A stretch of DNA of 56,447 nt from an uncultured Planctomycetaceae bacterium (GCA_903871805.1 CAIQIE010000281.1:1-56447); one strand, 5' to 3'; numbered from the stretch's first letter, positions 8,414-18,391 are shown. Notes: generated by a model not told the origin, from the sequence alone. Made by a program: numbers and translations.

Positions 8414-8881
8414 GGGAGATCCTTGAGAGCTATTGAGACTGATAAAGCGGTGTGTGAGAAACAGAACACGAGCCAACAACCCCGCCGCCGACATTTTTTT
8501 TGGTTACTCACACGAAAAGCCCAGCCATGGAACCAGCAGAATACAAAATACCGACGCAGGCGGAAAGAATCCCCTGGCTGACTTAAACTTCCTGTTTTAC
8601 AGGCGCCAATCGGAGCTTGTCAAACATTCCTTTTAAGATTCCATTCCATCCTGGAAAAGTGAACCCCCGAATTCCCGCAGTGGCGTAGCCGGGAAATTCT
8701 GAAACGTCAGAATTTCGGAGCTGGCAGATCGCTGTCAGCCCGGACGCGACGGATAAACAGAGGGTTGGTACACTTCCAGAAACAGGACGACCGCCGGGGG
8801 TTTCAGCAATGCAACATCTCCGGGTACCGGTTTTCCTTAGCGGGTTTAACGTTGCCAAAGCTTCCGTGCGGGTGCGCGGGA
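8414..8881. promoter_or_regulatory. Divergent spacer with two mutually exclusive hairpins (8669-8716)
   Basis: This 468-base spacer holds the 5' regions of both the exported-protein gene (-) and the AddB-like gene (+). Hairpin A pairs GAATTCCCG (8669-8677) with CGGGAAATTC (8690-8699, one bulged A). Hairpin B pairs GAAATTCTGA (8693-8702) perfectly with TCAGAATTTC (8707-8716) around the tetraloop AACG. The two share bases 8693-8699 and cannot both form. This resembles an attenuator or switch in the leader of the plus-strand gene, but no promoter or ligand class can be named. A separate T8 tract lies near 8493-8501. Confidence 0.4.
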
Positions 8882-11881
8882 ATGGAACCTTTCATGCCAA
8901 TTACCCGACATTTCCTGGGGCTGGATCAACCTGCCCTTTCGTCAGCCTGCGACTACCTGATTTCCCGCTATGCGTCCGGCAATGATCTGGACCTTTCGAA
9001 GGTCATTCTGGTGATGCCGGGCCGCCGGGCGGGGCGGCGAATCCTTGAAATTCTGGTGCAGCGGGCATTTGATCGCTGGCCGGGACTGCAGCCACCACAG
9101 ATCGTCACTTTCGATCGTTTTCCGGAATTGCTGTATCCCCAGCAGAAGCCTCCTGCTGACGAACTGACTCAGCTTCTGGTCTGGCGTGCGGCGTTGTTTG
9201 CTGTTCCGGCAAGGCAGGTGACTGCCGCTTTGCCACATCCACCAGATCCGAGTTCTGTCAATGCATGGATGGCGCTCTGCAAATCGCTGATGCGTCAGCA
9301 CAATGAGTTGGCTGCCGAGGGGCTGGACTTTGATGATGTCTTCACTGCGCTCGCAAATTCCGGAGAGCGCGAGGAGGCCGAACGCTGGAAGGCCCTGCGT
9401 CGAATTCAGGCGGAATATCTGATGCAGATGGATCAGCTGGATCTGTGGGATACGCAGACGGCCCGGCTGATTGCGGTCGAGAAGCAGGAATGCCAGACTG
9501 ACTGTGACGTTCTGCTGATCGCCACCGTAGACATCAATCGTATCGTAAGGCAGATGCTGGATCAGATACCGGATCGTGTTGCAGCGCTGATTCATGCATC
9601 GGAGTCAGATGCATCCGCCTTCGATGAGTACGGCTGTGTCATTCCGGAGCAATGGGAAAACCGAACACTGGATATCAGCGATGCTCAGTGCCGAATCACG
9701 GGAACGCCCCTTGATCAGGCACGCACCATGACGGAGCTGCTGTCGTCCTTTCCGGGACACTTCCGTGCCGACGACGTGACAATCGGCGTCGCTGACGACG
9801 ACATGGTGCCGACACTGCTGCAGGCGCTGGCAGATGCAGGTGTCGCCGGACACTGGCCCGTGGGAACCCTGCTGAAACAGACTCGTCCCTCCAGACTGCT
9901 GAATGCGCTGGCCATCCACATCGCATCAGCTCGTGATGAACTGCCTCCGGACTTTGCCACGCTCGCCGACCTCGTGCGTCACCCGGATGTCGGTGAGTGG
10001 ATTCAAAACCATCTGCTGCAGACGCTGGACGACGACGACGTCCGGATAAGAATTCCGTTCTGGCTGGATGAACTTGACCAGTACATGACGACACATCTGC
10101 AGATGACTCCGGGAACAATGCTGGGCACCGCTCCACGGCGACTGATTGTTGCGGAACTCTGCCGCGCTGTTGAGTCTCTGATGCGGTGTCTGATTCCCGA
10201 CTCCGGTACTGCCGAAAATGCGTTATCGGCGGTCGGACGAATTCATCCGGACGGAGCCATTCCAGCCCGCCAGAGAACATTCGATGACCAACTGGCGATC
10301 CTGGAAAAATCTCTGACCAGGCAGCTGGAAAAGCCTCGTCCGCTATCGGAATGGTCTGAGGGCATTATTCGTCTGCTGGCCACGGTTTACGGTGATCGGC
10401 AACTGTCTGCAGACAACGACGTGCATCGGGGCATCGCCCGCTGCGTCAATGAACTTCAGGATCAGAACGAGAGACTGCGGCGGATCCCGGTCCATGCGAT
10501 GCCGCTGTGCACTGCGGCTCAGGCACTGCAGTTGCTTCTGGAACAGATTTCTGAAGAGGCTCAGACGGCATCATGGCAGGACGATGCCATAGAACTGATG
10601 GGGTGGCTTGACCTGCCTCTGGATGACGCACCGGTTCTGGTGATCACAGGCTTTAATGAAGGGAACGTCCCCGAATCCGGCGGGACTGACGCGTTTTTGC
10701 CCAACAGCCTGCGTTCCCGACTGAACCTGAAAGATAATCGCCGGAGATACGCCCGCGACGCCTGTGCGCTGCACACCATTCTTCGCAGCCGCCGCAAAGT
10801 TTTCCTGATCATGGGCCGCACGAATTACGACGGCAACCCACTGGCACCAGGCCGTCTGTGGCTCGCCTGCGAACCTGCATTGCTGCCCCACCGCGTGCGG
10901 TGGTTCTACGAACCAGAACAGGAGCAGAAGTCACAGACGTCCGACGCGCCTGCTGTCATCAGCGAAAGCACCGTCGAGCGGTCGCTCAGCGGCTTCACGG
11001 TCCCGGCCCCTGTCAATGTGCCGCCTGCCCCGGAGGTTCTGGCGGTCACCGCATTTCGCGAATATCTGCAGTGCCCCTACCGCTATTTCCTGCGTCGGGA
11101 ACTGCGGCTTCACTCCGTCGATAACGATGTTCGGGAACTATCCGCGTCGGCTTTTGGGAATCTGATTCACCTGGTGCTGGATAAATTCGGTGGGTCATCT
11201 GTACGGCATGCCACAGAACCGGATGCGATCCGATCCATGCTGATCGACGAACTTCACCGTCAGGCACTGGGACTGTTCGGCAGGTCACGATCAGCAACGG
11301 TCAGCGTCCAGCTGAAGATGATTGAAAGTCGCCTGACCGCATTCGCGGACTGGCAGGCGGACAATGCCCGGGAAGGGTGGAGAATCATCTGGACGGAACA
11401 GAAGCTGTTCTGTGAGGACTTCCGCGATATTCGTGAGCGCCCCGTTCGTCTGGAAGGCCGTGTCGACCGCATTGATCGACACCTGACATCGGGAGTTCAC
11501 CGCGTGATTGATTACAAAACCAGTGAGACAGCGGAAGAGCCCGCGAAGACACACCGCAACCGCGAGGGATGGGTGGATTTGCAGCTGCCGCTTTACCGAC
11601 TGCTGATTCGGTCTCTGGCCATCAAAGGTGATGTCGAACTGGGCTATGTGCAGTTACCGGGTGATCTTGCCAAAGTGGGATTTGCCATTGCGGATTGGTC
11701 CGACAGCGATTTGCTGGAGGCAGAAACCCTGGCCAGAACCATCGCGGCGGATATCCTCGATCTGAAAATCACGGACGTGCCGCGTCTGAACGACCTGCGT
11801 TATGCCGAGTCTTCGCGAATCTGTCAGGATACCGTCATTGACCGCCACATACCGTGGCTGAGTGACTGGCGCGGTCGGTGA
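8882..11881 (+). CDS. AddB-like protein: inactive helicase fold with C-terminal PD-(D/E)XK (RecB-family) nuclease
   Basis: About 999 residues from the ATG at 8882; an in-frame ATG at 8894 (MPITRHFLG) is equally possible. The N-terminus (VILVMPGRRAGRRILEIL) matches the degenerate Walker A region of AddB-type proteins, in which the superfamily I helicase fold has lost ATPase function. The C-terminal domain has the RecB-family nuclease pattern: Cys731 in YLQCPYRYFLRR, Asp862 in GRVDRID, Asp877-Tyr-Lys879 in VIDYKT, then QLPLYRLL. Known relatives process double-strand breaks together with an AddA/UvrD helicase. Only one of the four Fe-S cysteines typical of AddB is obvious, plus one near the end (SSRICQD). 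No helicase gene lies beside it. Confidence 0.8.
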   Translation: MEPFMPITRHFLGLDQPALSSACDYLISRYASGNDLDLSKVILVMPGRRAGRRILEILVQRAFDRWPGLQPPQIVTFDRFPELLYPQQKPPADELTQLLVWRAALFAVPARQVTAALPHPPDPSSVNAWMALCKSLMRQHNELAAEGLDFDDVFTALANSGEREEAERWKALRRIQAEYLMQMDQLDLWDTQTARLIAVEKQECQTDCDVLLIATVDINRIVRQMLDQIPDRVAALIHASESDASAFDEYGCVIPEQWENRTLDISDAQCRITGTPLDQARTMTELLSSFPGHFRADDVTIGVADDDMVPTLLQALADAGVAGHWPVGTLLKQTRPSRLLNALAIHIASARDELPPDFATLADLVRHPDVGEWIQNHLLQTLDDDDVRIRIPFWLDELDQYMTTHLQMTPGTMLGTAPRRLIVAELCRAVESLMRCLIPDSGTAENALSAVGRIHPDGAIPARQRTFDDQLAILEKSLTRQLEKPRPLSEWSEGIIRLLATVYGDRQLSADNDVHRGIARCVNELQDQNERLRRIPVHAMPLCTAAQALQLLLEQISEEAQTASWQDDAIELMGWLDLPLDDAPVLVITGFNEGNVPESGGTDAFLPNSLRSRLNLKDNRRRYARDACALHTILRSRRKVFLIMGRTNYDGNPLAPGRLWLACEPALLPHRVRWFYEPEQEQKSQTSDAPAVISESTVERSLSGFTVPAPVNVPPAPEVLAVTAFREYLQCPYRYFLRRELRLHSVDNDVRELSASAFGNLIHLVLDKFGGSSVRHATEPDAIRSMLIDELHRQALGLFGRSRSATVSVQLKMIESRLTAFADWQADNAREGWRIIWTEQKLFCEDFRDIRERPVRLEGRVDRIDRHLTSGVHRVIDYKTSETAEEPAKTHRNREGWVDLQLPLYRLLIRSLAIKGDVELGYVQLPGDLAKVGFAIADWSDSDLLEAETLARTIAADILDLKITDVPRLNDLRYAESSRICQDTVIDRHIPWLSDWRGR

Positions 11882-11947
11882 CGTTGTTCAGAGTGAAGGA
11901 GTTTGGGGTTATCGAGCGGGGCGATTTGCGGCGAATAAAAAGCATGC

Positions 11948-11989
11948 GGCCATTGCATCTCAGGATGTTCCACCTGAGATACAATGGCC
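11948..11989 (-). terminator. Strong hairpin between convergent genes
   Basis: GGCCATTGCATCTCAGG (11948-11964) pairs with 11973-11989 over 17 positions with a single C-A mismatch, around the 8-base loop ATGTTCCA. Read on the minus strand it is followed by TTTTTATT (from 11940 downward). It therefore fits a Rho-independent terminator for the hydrolase gene ending at 12033. It also lies 67 bases past the plus-strand nuclease gene. Confidence 0.7.
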
Positions 11990-12032
11990 AGGGTCTGATG
12001 ATATTCACCGCACGCGGCGACGAGAGCGAATC

Positions 12033-14309
12033 TCAATGACGGCTTTTCAGCAACTTCCGCAACAGTCCGGCAGGCCGCCGCGATGCAGTCCCCGCGTGAT
12101 GGCTGCAGCAGATTAACCAGTCGGAGATCGCAGCCTTCGCATCACCAGTCAGCAGCGTCGGACCTGTCCCCGTACCGCACGCCTGATAAACAGCCACGGT
12201 CGTCGGGATCGAGGCCTGCGTTTCGCCGGCAATCGCCAGTTTTAAGGGCGCACACAGTGCCAGCATCGCCGGGAGGTCCCCGTAACGAACCGCGCCGGGC
12301 AACAGATTCACATCGCGAATTTCCGTGATCGACGCAAACCTGTATCCGGACGTATCCACAGCCACTCCGGCCAACTGCTGTCTGGCTATTGCTGCAGCAC
12401 AGGCAACATGTGGACCGGAACCGTTGACACCTGCCAGATAAACGGCAGTTGCCGCGTTCCGGCCATACAGAGCATAGGAGGTCAGCGTCAGAATGTCGTG
12501 CACACGCTGGCTGAACAATGGATTATTGTAGCCCAGTGTGTAGCCGGCAAATTCCCGTGGATTACTGACCGTTGGATACTGTCCGACGGGCTTGCCGCTC
12601 TCTGTAAACTCCCCCGTCAGATATAAGTCCGCCGAATAGACGGAAAAGCCGGCATCCAGAAGGTCGGACACAGCCGGAATCAGCTGGCCATCGGAGGCGA
12701 ATAATGTGGACTTGCCCTGACCGTCAATCCAGACGACAACGCGGCCATTGGAGCGTGCTGGCTGCAGCAGGTACGCGGGCAACTCCTCTTTCCTGCCCGG
12801 AAGTCTGACGCGGACTGTTGAATAAGTCACGTCCCCGCAAATTGACTGATGCAGCGTGACACAGGAGGTCTCACCCCGCGCTGGCAGACCTCGGCCAATC
12901 ATCACATCCAGAGCACCGCCAATCACACAGCGATAACGAGTGACCCCTGCGGCATCCTGCGGTGTCAGTGCGGCGATTTGTCCGGACGCCGCGGCATCCA
13001 GTGATTTCAGCAGCGTTACCTCGGCCGCCTCGGACTTGTCAGGTGCCGGGTGTTCTGTATCGAACACCGTCGTTTCGTCACGCGTCAGTGGTACGTATTC
13101 CCGCTCGACAATGGCACTGTGGCCCAGATTCAGAGTCCTGTTGAAGAACTCATACATCAGCATGCGACTTGGCAGATTGTAGTTGTGCGGAAACTTCAGG
13201 TACTTCGCATCCACATTGTCCGGAACTCCGAACATGGCGTAGAGCTTCTTCAGTTCCGGCAATCCCCTGGTTTCAATATCCACAGTCCAGTCATCCGCTC
13301 CCGTCATAGCGATCGGGCGTGGTGCCGCCATGGCAGCAAACTCAACATTCCCTGTCTCAATCCGCAGATAGGAGGCATTTTCGCAGGTACATCCCCCCTG
13401 CATTGCCGTTGAGACCATGACGGCCGGAAAAGCTGCGGTCACGCGTTCGTCCAGTGCCGTCAAAATAAACGTCTGCGTGCCGCCACCGCTGGCTCCTGTC
13501 ACTCCAATTCGCGTCGTATCACAATCCGGCCGCGACGAAATCCAGTCCAGCGCTCGGATGGAATTCCAGGTCTGCAGTCCCATCGCGTTCAACGACCGAA
13601 GTTCAGACTGAGCACTGAACAGGCCAAAGTGCTCTGCACTGCTCAGACCTGGACGCTGCTTCGCAAAGCCATGAGCCAATTCCTGCGTCAGCGAACTTCC
13701 ATCCGCGTAGCCGATCATGTCGTAAATAAAGACCATGCACCCCATACGGGCCAGCTGAACGCAGCGAGCCTGAAGTGGATGACGTCCTCCCACCTTGTCC
13801 GTCTCTCCGCCTGACGCCAACTCTTTCTCAATTTGAGCATCCCCATGATCATGGAACCGGCCGTTCAGCCAGTGACCATGCGGACTTAAAATCGTCGGCA
13901 GTCGGCCGGTTGCATTTTTGGGTAAATACAGACTTCCGGTCACCAGTAGCCCGGGACTGCTTTCAAAATAGACTCGGTCAACCGTGTAATCTTCACGCTC
14001 AACACGGCCGTGCACGGTCGCCTTGATCTCGGGACGTTCCGGCATCGGCCACAGCCCACAGGCAACTCGAATCTGCCGTGACACGTGTTCCTTGCGAACT
14101 TTCCATTCTGCCAGCGAGGAGGGGACCTTGAACGGAAAATATCCATTCAAGTCTTTCAGAGCTCCCAGACGGGCATCGTCAGGAGGGGCCCATGGACCAG
14201 CAGCACTGACATTGGTGGCGAACAACGCCTCTGACGGCAGCAACGCGCCAGCAGACACAGCAGCAGAGAGGCGCAGCAAGCTGCGACGGCCGAGAGATCG
14301 CCTGGTCAT
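12033..14309 (-). CDS. Tat-exported alpha/beta hydrolase (acetyl-xylan-esterase/dienelactone-hydrolase type)
   Basis: 758 residues from the ATG at 14309, chosen over a GTG nine bases earlier because GGAG lies nine bases upstream. The N-terminus carries a twin-arginine signal (GRRSLLRLSAAVSAGALL). The main hydrolase domain (about 55-390) shows ILSPHGHW near 140-147, an oxyanion-hole-type segment. The nucleophile elbow is GASGGGTQ with Ser274, and MTGADDWT and KFPHNYN are candidate acid and histidine regions. A second half (about 440-750) looks like a partial repeat of a hydrolase fold without a clear nucleophile. Family members deacetylate sugars or polysaccharides outside the cytoplasm. The same 'W-x-x-R' lead-in before the hydrolase core occurs in the fused protein at 44052. 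Substrate unknown. Confidence 0.85.
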   Translation of the reverse strand: MTRRSLGRRSLLRLSAAVSAGALLPSEALFATNVSAAGPWAPPDDARLGALKDLNGYFPFKVPSSLAEWKVRKEHVSRQIRVACGLWPMPERPEIKATVHGRVEREDYTVDRVYFESSPGLLVTGSLYLPKNATGRLPTILSPHGHWLNGRFHDHGDAQIEKELASGGETDKVGGRHPLQARCVQLARMGCMVFIYDMIGYADGSSLTQELAHGFAKQRPGLSSAEHFGLFSAQSELRSLNAMGLQTWNSIRALDWISSRPDCDTTRIGVTGASGGGTQTFILTALDERVTAAFPAVMVSTAMQGGCTCENASYLRIETGNVEFAAMAAPRPIAMTGADDWTVDIETRGLPELKKLYAMFGVPDNVDAKYLKFPHNYNLPSRMLMYEFFNRTLNLGHSAIVEREYVPLTRDETTVFDTEHPAPDKSEAAEVTLLKSLDAAASGQIAALTPQDAAGVTRYRCVIGGALDVMIGRGLPARGETSCVTLHQSICGDVTYSTVRVRLPGRKEELPAYLLQPARSNGRVVVWIDGQGKSTLFASDGQLIPAVSDLLDAGFSVYSADLYLTGEFTESGKPVGQYPTVSNPREFAGYTLGYNNPLFSQRVHDILTLTSYALYGRNAATAVYLAGVNGSGPHVACAAAIARQQLAGVAVDTSGYRFASITEIRDVNLLPGAVRYGDLPAMLALCAPLKLAIAGETQASIPTTVAVYQACGTGTGPTLLTGDAKAAISDWLICCSHHAGTASRRPAGLLRKLLKSRH

Positions 14310-14911
14310 AAATGGCACTCCGAGTCGGTGGGTTGGACAAAACAGGCAGGCAGGGAAAAAACTATAACACTCGACACGGGGTATTGGCGAGTAAGGCGGG
14401 GCCGAAGCGGATTCGCGGAGAAATTCCGCCCCTCAAATCCGCAAAAACGGGCGAAGTGGAATAAGCCTACTGCCTTCCGAAACCCTCAGTTCAGGCATTT
14501 CCGCATCGCAGCAACGGAATCGCAATTACTGCGGAAAATGAAATTCCCGTAACCCGGGCCGTATCCCGCCCGCGGAAAGCGGCACACCCGGATCACATGG
14601 CGGGCAGATTCATGCAAAGTTGTCAGTAAAAAACGGTGGCTCGGGCCGGGGCGATCAGCGTGGCAGGAAGCGGTTGGCAGCAATGCTTGCCAGCCCGATG
14701 TGGCCTGGTGCGATAGTCTGGAATTTGCGTACCGCCCCAGCCGCCTGTCCATGGGTTGGAAATCAGCCCAATCACGCAACAATTCATGACCAGCACCCGT
14801 GACAGGCCGCACGGTTTCTGAGGACCGTCTGCGTTGGCCAGAACACGTTTTCTTAATTCCGTTTCGGGTTGGTCACGCAGGACTGCGATGCTTTAAAGCT
14901 CACCCCCCCTG
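14310..14911. other. 602-base spacer without a convincing gene
   Basis: This lies upstream of the minus-strand hydrolase and downstream of the minus-strand binding protein. Open frames here have no signal, domain or good start and I do not call them. A 10-base palindrome GCTTTAAAGC (14890-14899) follows the binding-protein stop. GC-rich self-complementary sequence occurs around 14400-14460 and 14545-14585. Nothing else stands out. Confidence 0.6.
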
Positions 14912-15979
14912 TTATTTCTTTTGCAGGGCAGGATCTTTTAATGCATCTTCACGATAATACAGTGCTGAAGGAATCAGAATCTCAGCGGGGACGTCTTCGC
15001 CGTCAAAGTACTTGCCGATCATTTCAATCGTTGTCTTTCCCATGCTTTCCGGGAACTGGATCGGATCGCAAACGATGTCGCCCTTCAGAATGGCCTCTTT
15101 CCCCTCGATCGCACCATCGAAACCGATAATAGCGACCTGATCGGCCTTGCCGGACTCTTCCAGAGCAACTCTGGCCCCCAACGCTGACGGGTCGTTGATT
15201 GCAAACAGGGCGGCCAGATCCGGGTGAGCCTGAATGGCATCACGAGCGGCGGCATGGCCAGTTTCGCGAGCCCCTTTGCCGTTGAGAACGGTGACAATTT
15301 CGATTTTTGCAGAATCGGATTTGGCATTGTGAGCATCGAGGATTTCTCGGAATCCGCGGACACGAAGCTGACAGGACTCCACGTCAGGGTAATCAATCAC
15401 GGCCACTTTGCCGCCGGTTTCGCCGAGGAGTTTCACCATCGCTTCACCGGCCAGTTTACCACCCTGAAAGTTATCCGTTGCAATGTGACAGACAACTTTG
15501 CCGTCGGTGCCATCATACTTGATATCATTGGTGAAGACTGGAATTCCCGCGTCGTTGGCCTTGCGAATTGCCGTGCCTATGGCTTTGGAATCGCAGGGGT
15601 TCAACACGATGGCGGAAACCCCCTGCACAATAAAATCTTCAATCTGCGCGGTCTGACGATTGACGTCCTGTTCACCAGAAACCACAACCACGTCATATCC
15701 CTGCTTCTGCCCCTCCGCAGCCATGGTTTCGCCAATAATCTGGAAGAAGGGATTGGTCAGGGTCAGGGCCGAGAAGCCGATTTTTTTGCGTGCGGAATCT
15801 GAGTTGCCAACGGCAACCGGCGATTTGGATGCGTCTGAGGACTTGTCGGCGGACGTTTCAGATGCAGCACTCCCGGAGGAATTTGCGGAGCCCGAGGACG
15901 AGGAGCCGGATTGTGGGGCGTCGGAACATCCTGCAACGGCCAGGAACAGCAGGATGCTCCAGATACGCAGACGAGCCAT
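14912..15979 (-). CDS. Sugar-binding lipoprotein of an ABC transporter (RbsB/periplasmic-binding type)
   Basis: A 355-residue lipoprotein. MARLRIWSILLFLAVAGC ends in a lipobox (LAVAGC, Cys18). A Ser/Ala/Glu-rich linker of about 45 residues follows, then a periplasmic-binding-protein-type domain (about 65-345). IGFSALTLTNPFFQIIGETM, VQGVSAIVLNPCDSKAI, AGIPVFTNDI and ALFAINDPSALGA are typical of the ribose/galactose-binding group. The protein should bind a sugar or related ligand outside the cytoplasmic membrane. No permease or ATPase genes are nearby, so it must pair with a distant transporter or act as a sensor. It diverges from argS with a 443-base spacer between. Confidence 0.88.
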   Translation of the reverse strand: MARLRIWSILLFLAVAGCSDAPQSGSSSSGSANSSGSAASETSADKSSDASKSPVAVGNSDSARKKIGFSALTLTNPFFQIIGETMAAEGQKQGYDVVVVSGEQDVNRQTAQIEDFIVQGVSAIVLNPCDSKAIGTAIRKANDAGIPVFTNDIKYDGTDGKVVCHIATDNFQGGKLAGEAMVKLLGETGGKVAVIDYPDVESCQLRVRGFREILDAHNAKSDSAKIEIVTVLNGKGARETGHAAARDAIQAHPDLAALFAINDPSALGARVALEESGKADQVAIIGFDGAIEGKEAILKGDIVCDPIQFPESMGKTTIEMIGKYFDGEDVPAEILIPSALYYREDALKDPALQKK

Positions 15980-16422
15980 GATTCACTCCCCCATGGTCTG
16001 AAAACGGTTTTGCACTGAGGTCTGATGTTGAAGACCTGCAGCCCGGTGGACTGCTGCGGTGGAGCAGACAATCAGCGGATGGCGCGGTCACGTACCCGTG
16101 ATTTTACAGGATCCGGGAGCAAGTGGCGAGTGTCAGACGCAGTGGAATTTAACGCAGGGACAGGCAAATAGAGGGACAGGCAAATAACGAGTTCGCCACC
16201 CCCATATCGGGCCCAGCGACTTTTTTCCGGATCGGAATTCCAGTCACTCCGCATTTCTGCCTGCAGCGTGGCTGGGGAAGAACAGGAAAGTCGTCTATAC
16301 TCCGTACATTGTAACAGGACCGCTTCCGAAGTTGGAAAACGGTCATTTCCGGTGAGTCTGGATTCCACCTGGATCTGACTCATTCGTGTTGTTCACGTTC
16401 GCAGTGAAAAGCTCGTTGCCTT
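15980..16422. promoter_or_regulatory. Divergent spacer upstream of argS with a hairpin
   Basis: This is 443 bases between the binding-protein gene (-) and argS (+). GACCG (16318-16322) pairs with CGGTC (16340-16344), with an inner TTCC/GGAA pairing, forming a small stem-loop about 80 bases before the argS ATG. A TATACT near 16297-16302 could be a -10 element but no good -35 accompanies it. A short direct duplication of 'agggacaggcaaata' occurs near 16155-16187. Confidence 0.35.
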
Positions 16423-18378
16423 ATGAACCTGTTGTCGCTGATTCGCCAACGTTTCGCACCTGCACTTTCTGAACTCGTCCCGGATGTTTCTCCGCTGCTG
16501 GACATGATCCGCCCAGCCCAGGATGCAAAGTTCGGAGACTTTCAGGCGAACTTCGCTATGCCGCTTGCGAAACAACTGGGAAAGCCGCCTCGCGAGGTGG
16601 CTCAGCAGGTTCTGGATCGCCTTGATCTTTCAGACTTTTGTGAACCTCCGGAAATCGCAGGGCCCGGCTTTATCAATGTCCGTCTCCGCGCCGACTTCGT
16701 GGCCTCTCGCATTCAGCAGATTGCGGGGGACGATCGCCTTGGATACCAGCCGGTGGCATTGCCGCGGCATGTGGTGGTGGATTTTTCTTCGCCCAACGTT
16801 GCCAAGCCCATGCATGTTGGGCATCTGCGCAGCACTGTGATTGGCGATGCCATCTGCAGAACACTTCGCTTTGTCGGTCACAAGGTCACCAGCGATAACC
16901 ATATTGGTGACTGGGGCACTCAGTTCGGCATGATCATTTACGGCTATCGCCATTTTCGCGACGACGCCTCGTGGCAGGCCAGTCCCGTCGGAGAACTGGC
17001 AAGGCTGTACAAGCTTGTCAACCAACTCTCGGACTATCACGCCACAACTGCCAAACTGCCGTTGCTGCAAAAGGCCGTTACGGAAGCCCGGGAAAAGCTG
17101 GCACAACTTCAGGCTCAGGCAGTCGCGGACGACAAAGTCAAGAAACAGCTCTCGGCCATGAAAAAAGATGTGACGACGGCGGACGCCGAGCTATCCGCCG
17201 CGGTTGCGTCGATTGCCCGGATTCAGGATTCTCCCAGCCTGCTGGCTTCAGCAAATGCGCACCCCGACATCGCTCGCAAAGCCCGCGAAGAAACCGCCAG
17301 ACTGCATGCTGGTGATCCCGAAAACAATGCCCTCTGGAATCAATTCCTTCCATCATGCCTTGAAGCACTCAACCAGATCTATCGCCGCCTCGGCATCTCC
17401 TTCGACCTGACACTCGGCGAAAGTCACTACAACCCGATGCTGCCGGGTGTTGTCGAAAGCCTGAAATCGCGGGGACTGGCGAAATTGTCAGAAGGGGCCA
17501 CCTGCGTCTTTCTCGAAGGCAATGCGGCTCCCTTTATCGTGCAGAAAACGGATGGCGCTTACACCTATGCCACAACCGATCTTGCCACCATCCTGTATCG
17601 TCGAGAAAGCCTGAAGGCCGACGAAGTCCTCTACGTTGTCGACAAGCGGCAGTCCGAACACTTTCAGCAATTGTTTGCCACAACCCTGCTCTGGGGCATT
17701 TCCGGTCTGAAACTGCAGCATGTTTCCTTCGGAACAGTCATGGGCAATGATAACAAGCCTTACAAAACGCGGGCAGGCGATACTGTCGGTCTGGAGAGTC
17801 TGCTTGACGAAGCCATCAGCCGCGCTCGCCGAATCGTCGATGAAAACGATGATCGACGTGAAACGCCCCTGCTCACCCCGGAAGACCGAGCTCGTGTATC
17901 GGAAATCGTGGGACTTGGTGGAATCAAGTATGCTGACCTGCATCACAGCCGCGACAGCGACTATGTCTTCGACTGGGACAAGATGCTGGCCACCACTGGC
18001 GATACCGCGACTTATATGCAGTATGCCTATGCCAGAGTCTGCGGTATCTTTCGCAGGCTGCAGATTGATCGCACTGCCATGAAAACACAGGGAGTACCCG
18101 TACTGCTCAACACACCCGAGGAACGCCGCCTTGCAATGCAGTTGCTCATGTTCGGCTACGCAATCGATAGTGTGCTTAACGATTACCGGCCCCACCTGCT
18201 GACAGCCTGGCTGTTCGATACGGCCGATGCCTTCAGTCAGTTCTTCGACCGGTGCTCTGTCCAGAACGCAGAATCCGAGGAACTCCAAAAAAGTCGCCTG
18301 ATTCTCTGCGATCTGATGGCTCGAGCCATTCACACCGGGCTCTCTCTGCTGGGTATTCAGGTGGCAGAAATCATGTAA
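16423..18378 (+). CDS. argS: Arginyl-tRNA synthetase
   Basis: A 651-residue class I synthetase that charges tRNA-Arg in the cytoplasm. The N-terminal Add1-like domain (about 1-115) is followed by the signature HVGH at 131-134 in SSPNVAKPMHVGHLRS. The KMSKS-equivalent is KPYKTRAGDTVGLESL near 445-460. The C-terminal helical domain ends in LLGIQVAEIM, close to the usual LLGI-x-VPERM ending. An extra charged helical segment of about 80 residues (roughly 210-290, with EAREKLAQLQAQ and KKQLSAMKKDV) is probably a coiled-coil insertion; typical bacterial ArgRS is 550-590 residues. A strong terminator lies 14 bases past the stop, so argS is likely transcribed alone. Confidence 0.97.
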   Translation: MNLLSLIRQRFAPALSELVPDVSPLLDMIRPAQDAKFGDFQANFAMPLAKQLGKPPREVAQQVLDRLDLSDFCEPPEIAGPGFINVRLRADFVASRIQQIAGDDRLGYQPVALPRHVVVDFSSPNVAKPMHVGHLRSTVIGDAICRTLRFVGHKVTSDNHIGDWGTQFGMIIYGYRHFRDDASWQASPVGELARLYKLVNQLSDYHATTAKLPLLQKAVTEAREKLAQLQAQAVADDKVKKQLSAMKKDVTTADAELSAAVASIARIQDSPSLLASANAHPDIARKAREETARLHAGDPENNALWNQFLPSCLEALNQIYRRLGISFDLTLGESHYNPMLPGVVESLKSRGLAKLSEGATCVFLEGNAAPFIVQKTDGAYTYATTDLATILYRRESLKADEVLYVVDKRQSEHFQQLFATTLLWGISGLKLQHVSFGTVMGNDNKPYKTRAGDTVGLESLLDEAISRARRIVDENDDRRETPLLTPEDRARVSEIVGLGGIKYADLHHSRDSDYVFDWDKMLATTGDTATYMQYAYARVCGIFRRLQIDRTAMKTQGVPVLLNTPEERRLAMQLLMFGYAIDSVLNDYRPHLLTAWLFDTADAFSQFFDRCSVQNAESEELQKSRLILCDLMARAIHTGLSLLGIQVAEIM

Positions 18379-18391
18379 AACGTGGTGGAGC

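Noticed and set aside
8882..14309. Defence island around the AddB-like nuclease
   Set aside because: Neighbours are an exported structural protein and a Tat hydrolase; no restriction, toxin, reverse-transcriptase or other defence gene is present.
16318..16344. T-box leader for argS
   Set aside because: There is only a small hairpin; no T-box sequence or antiterminator was found.
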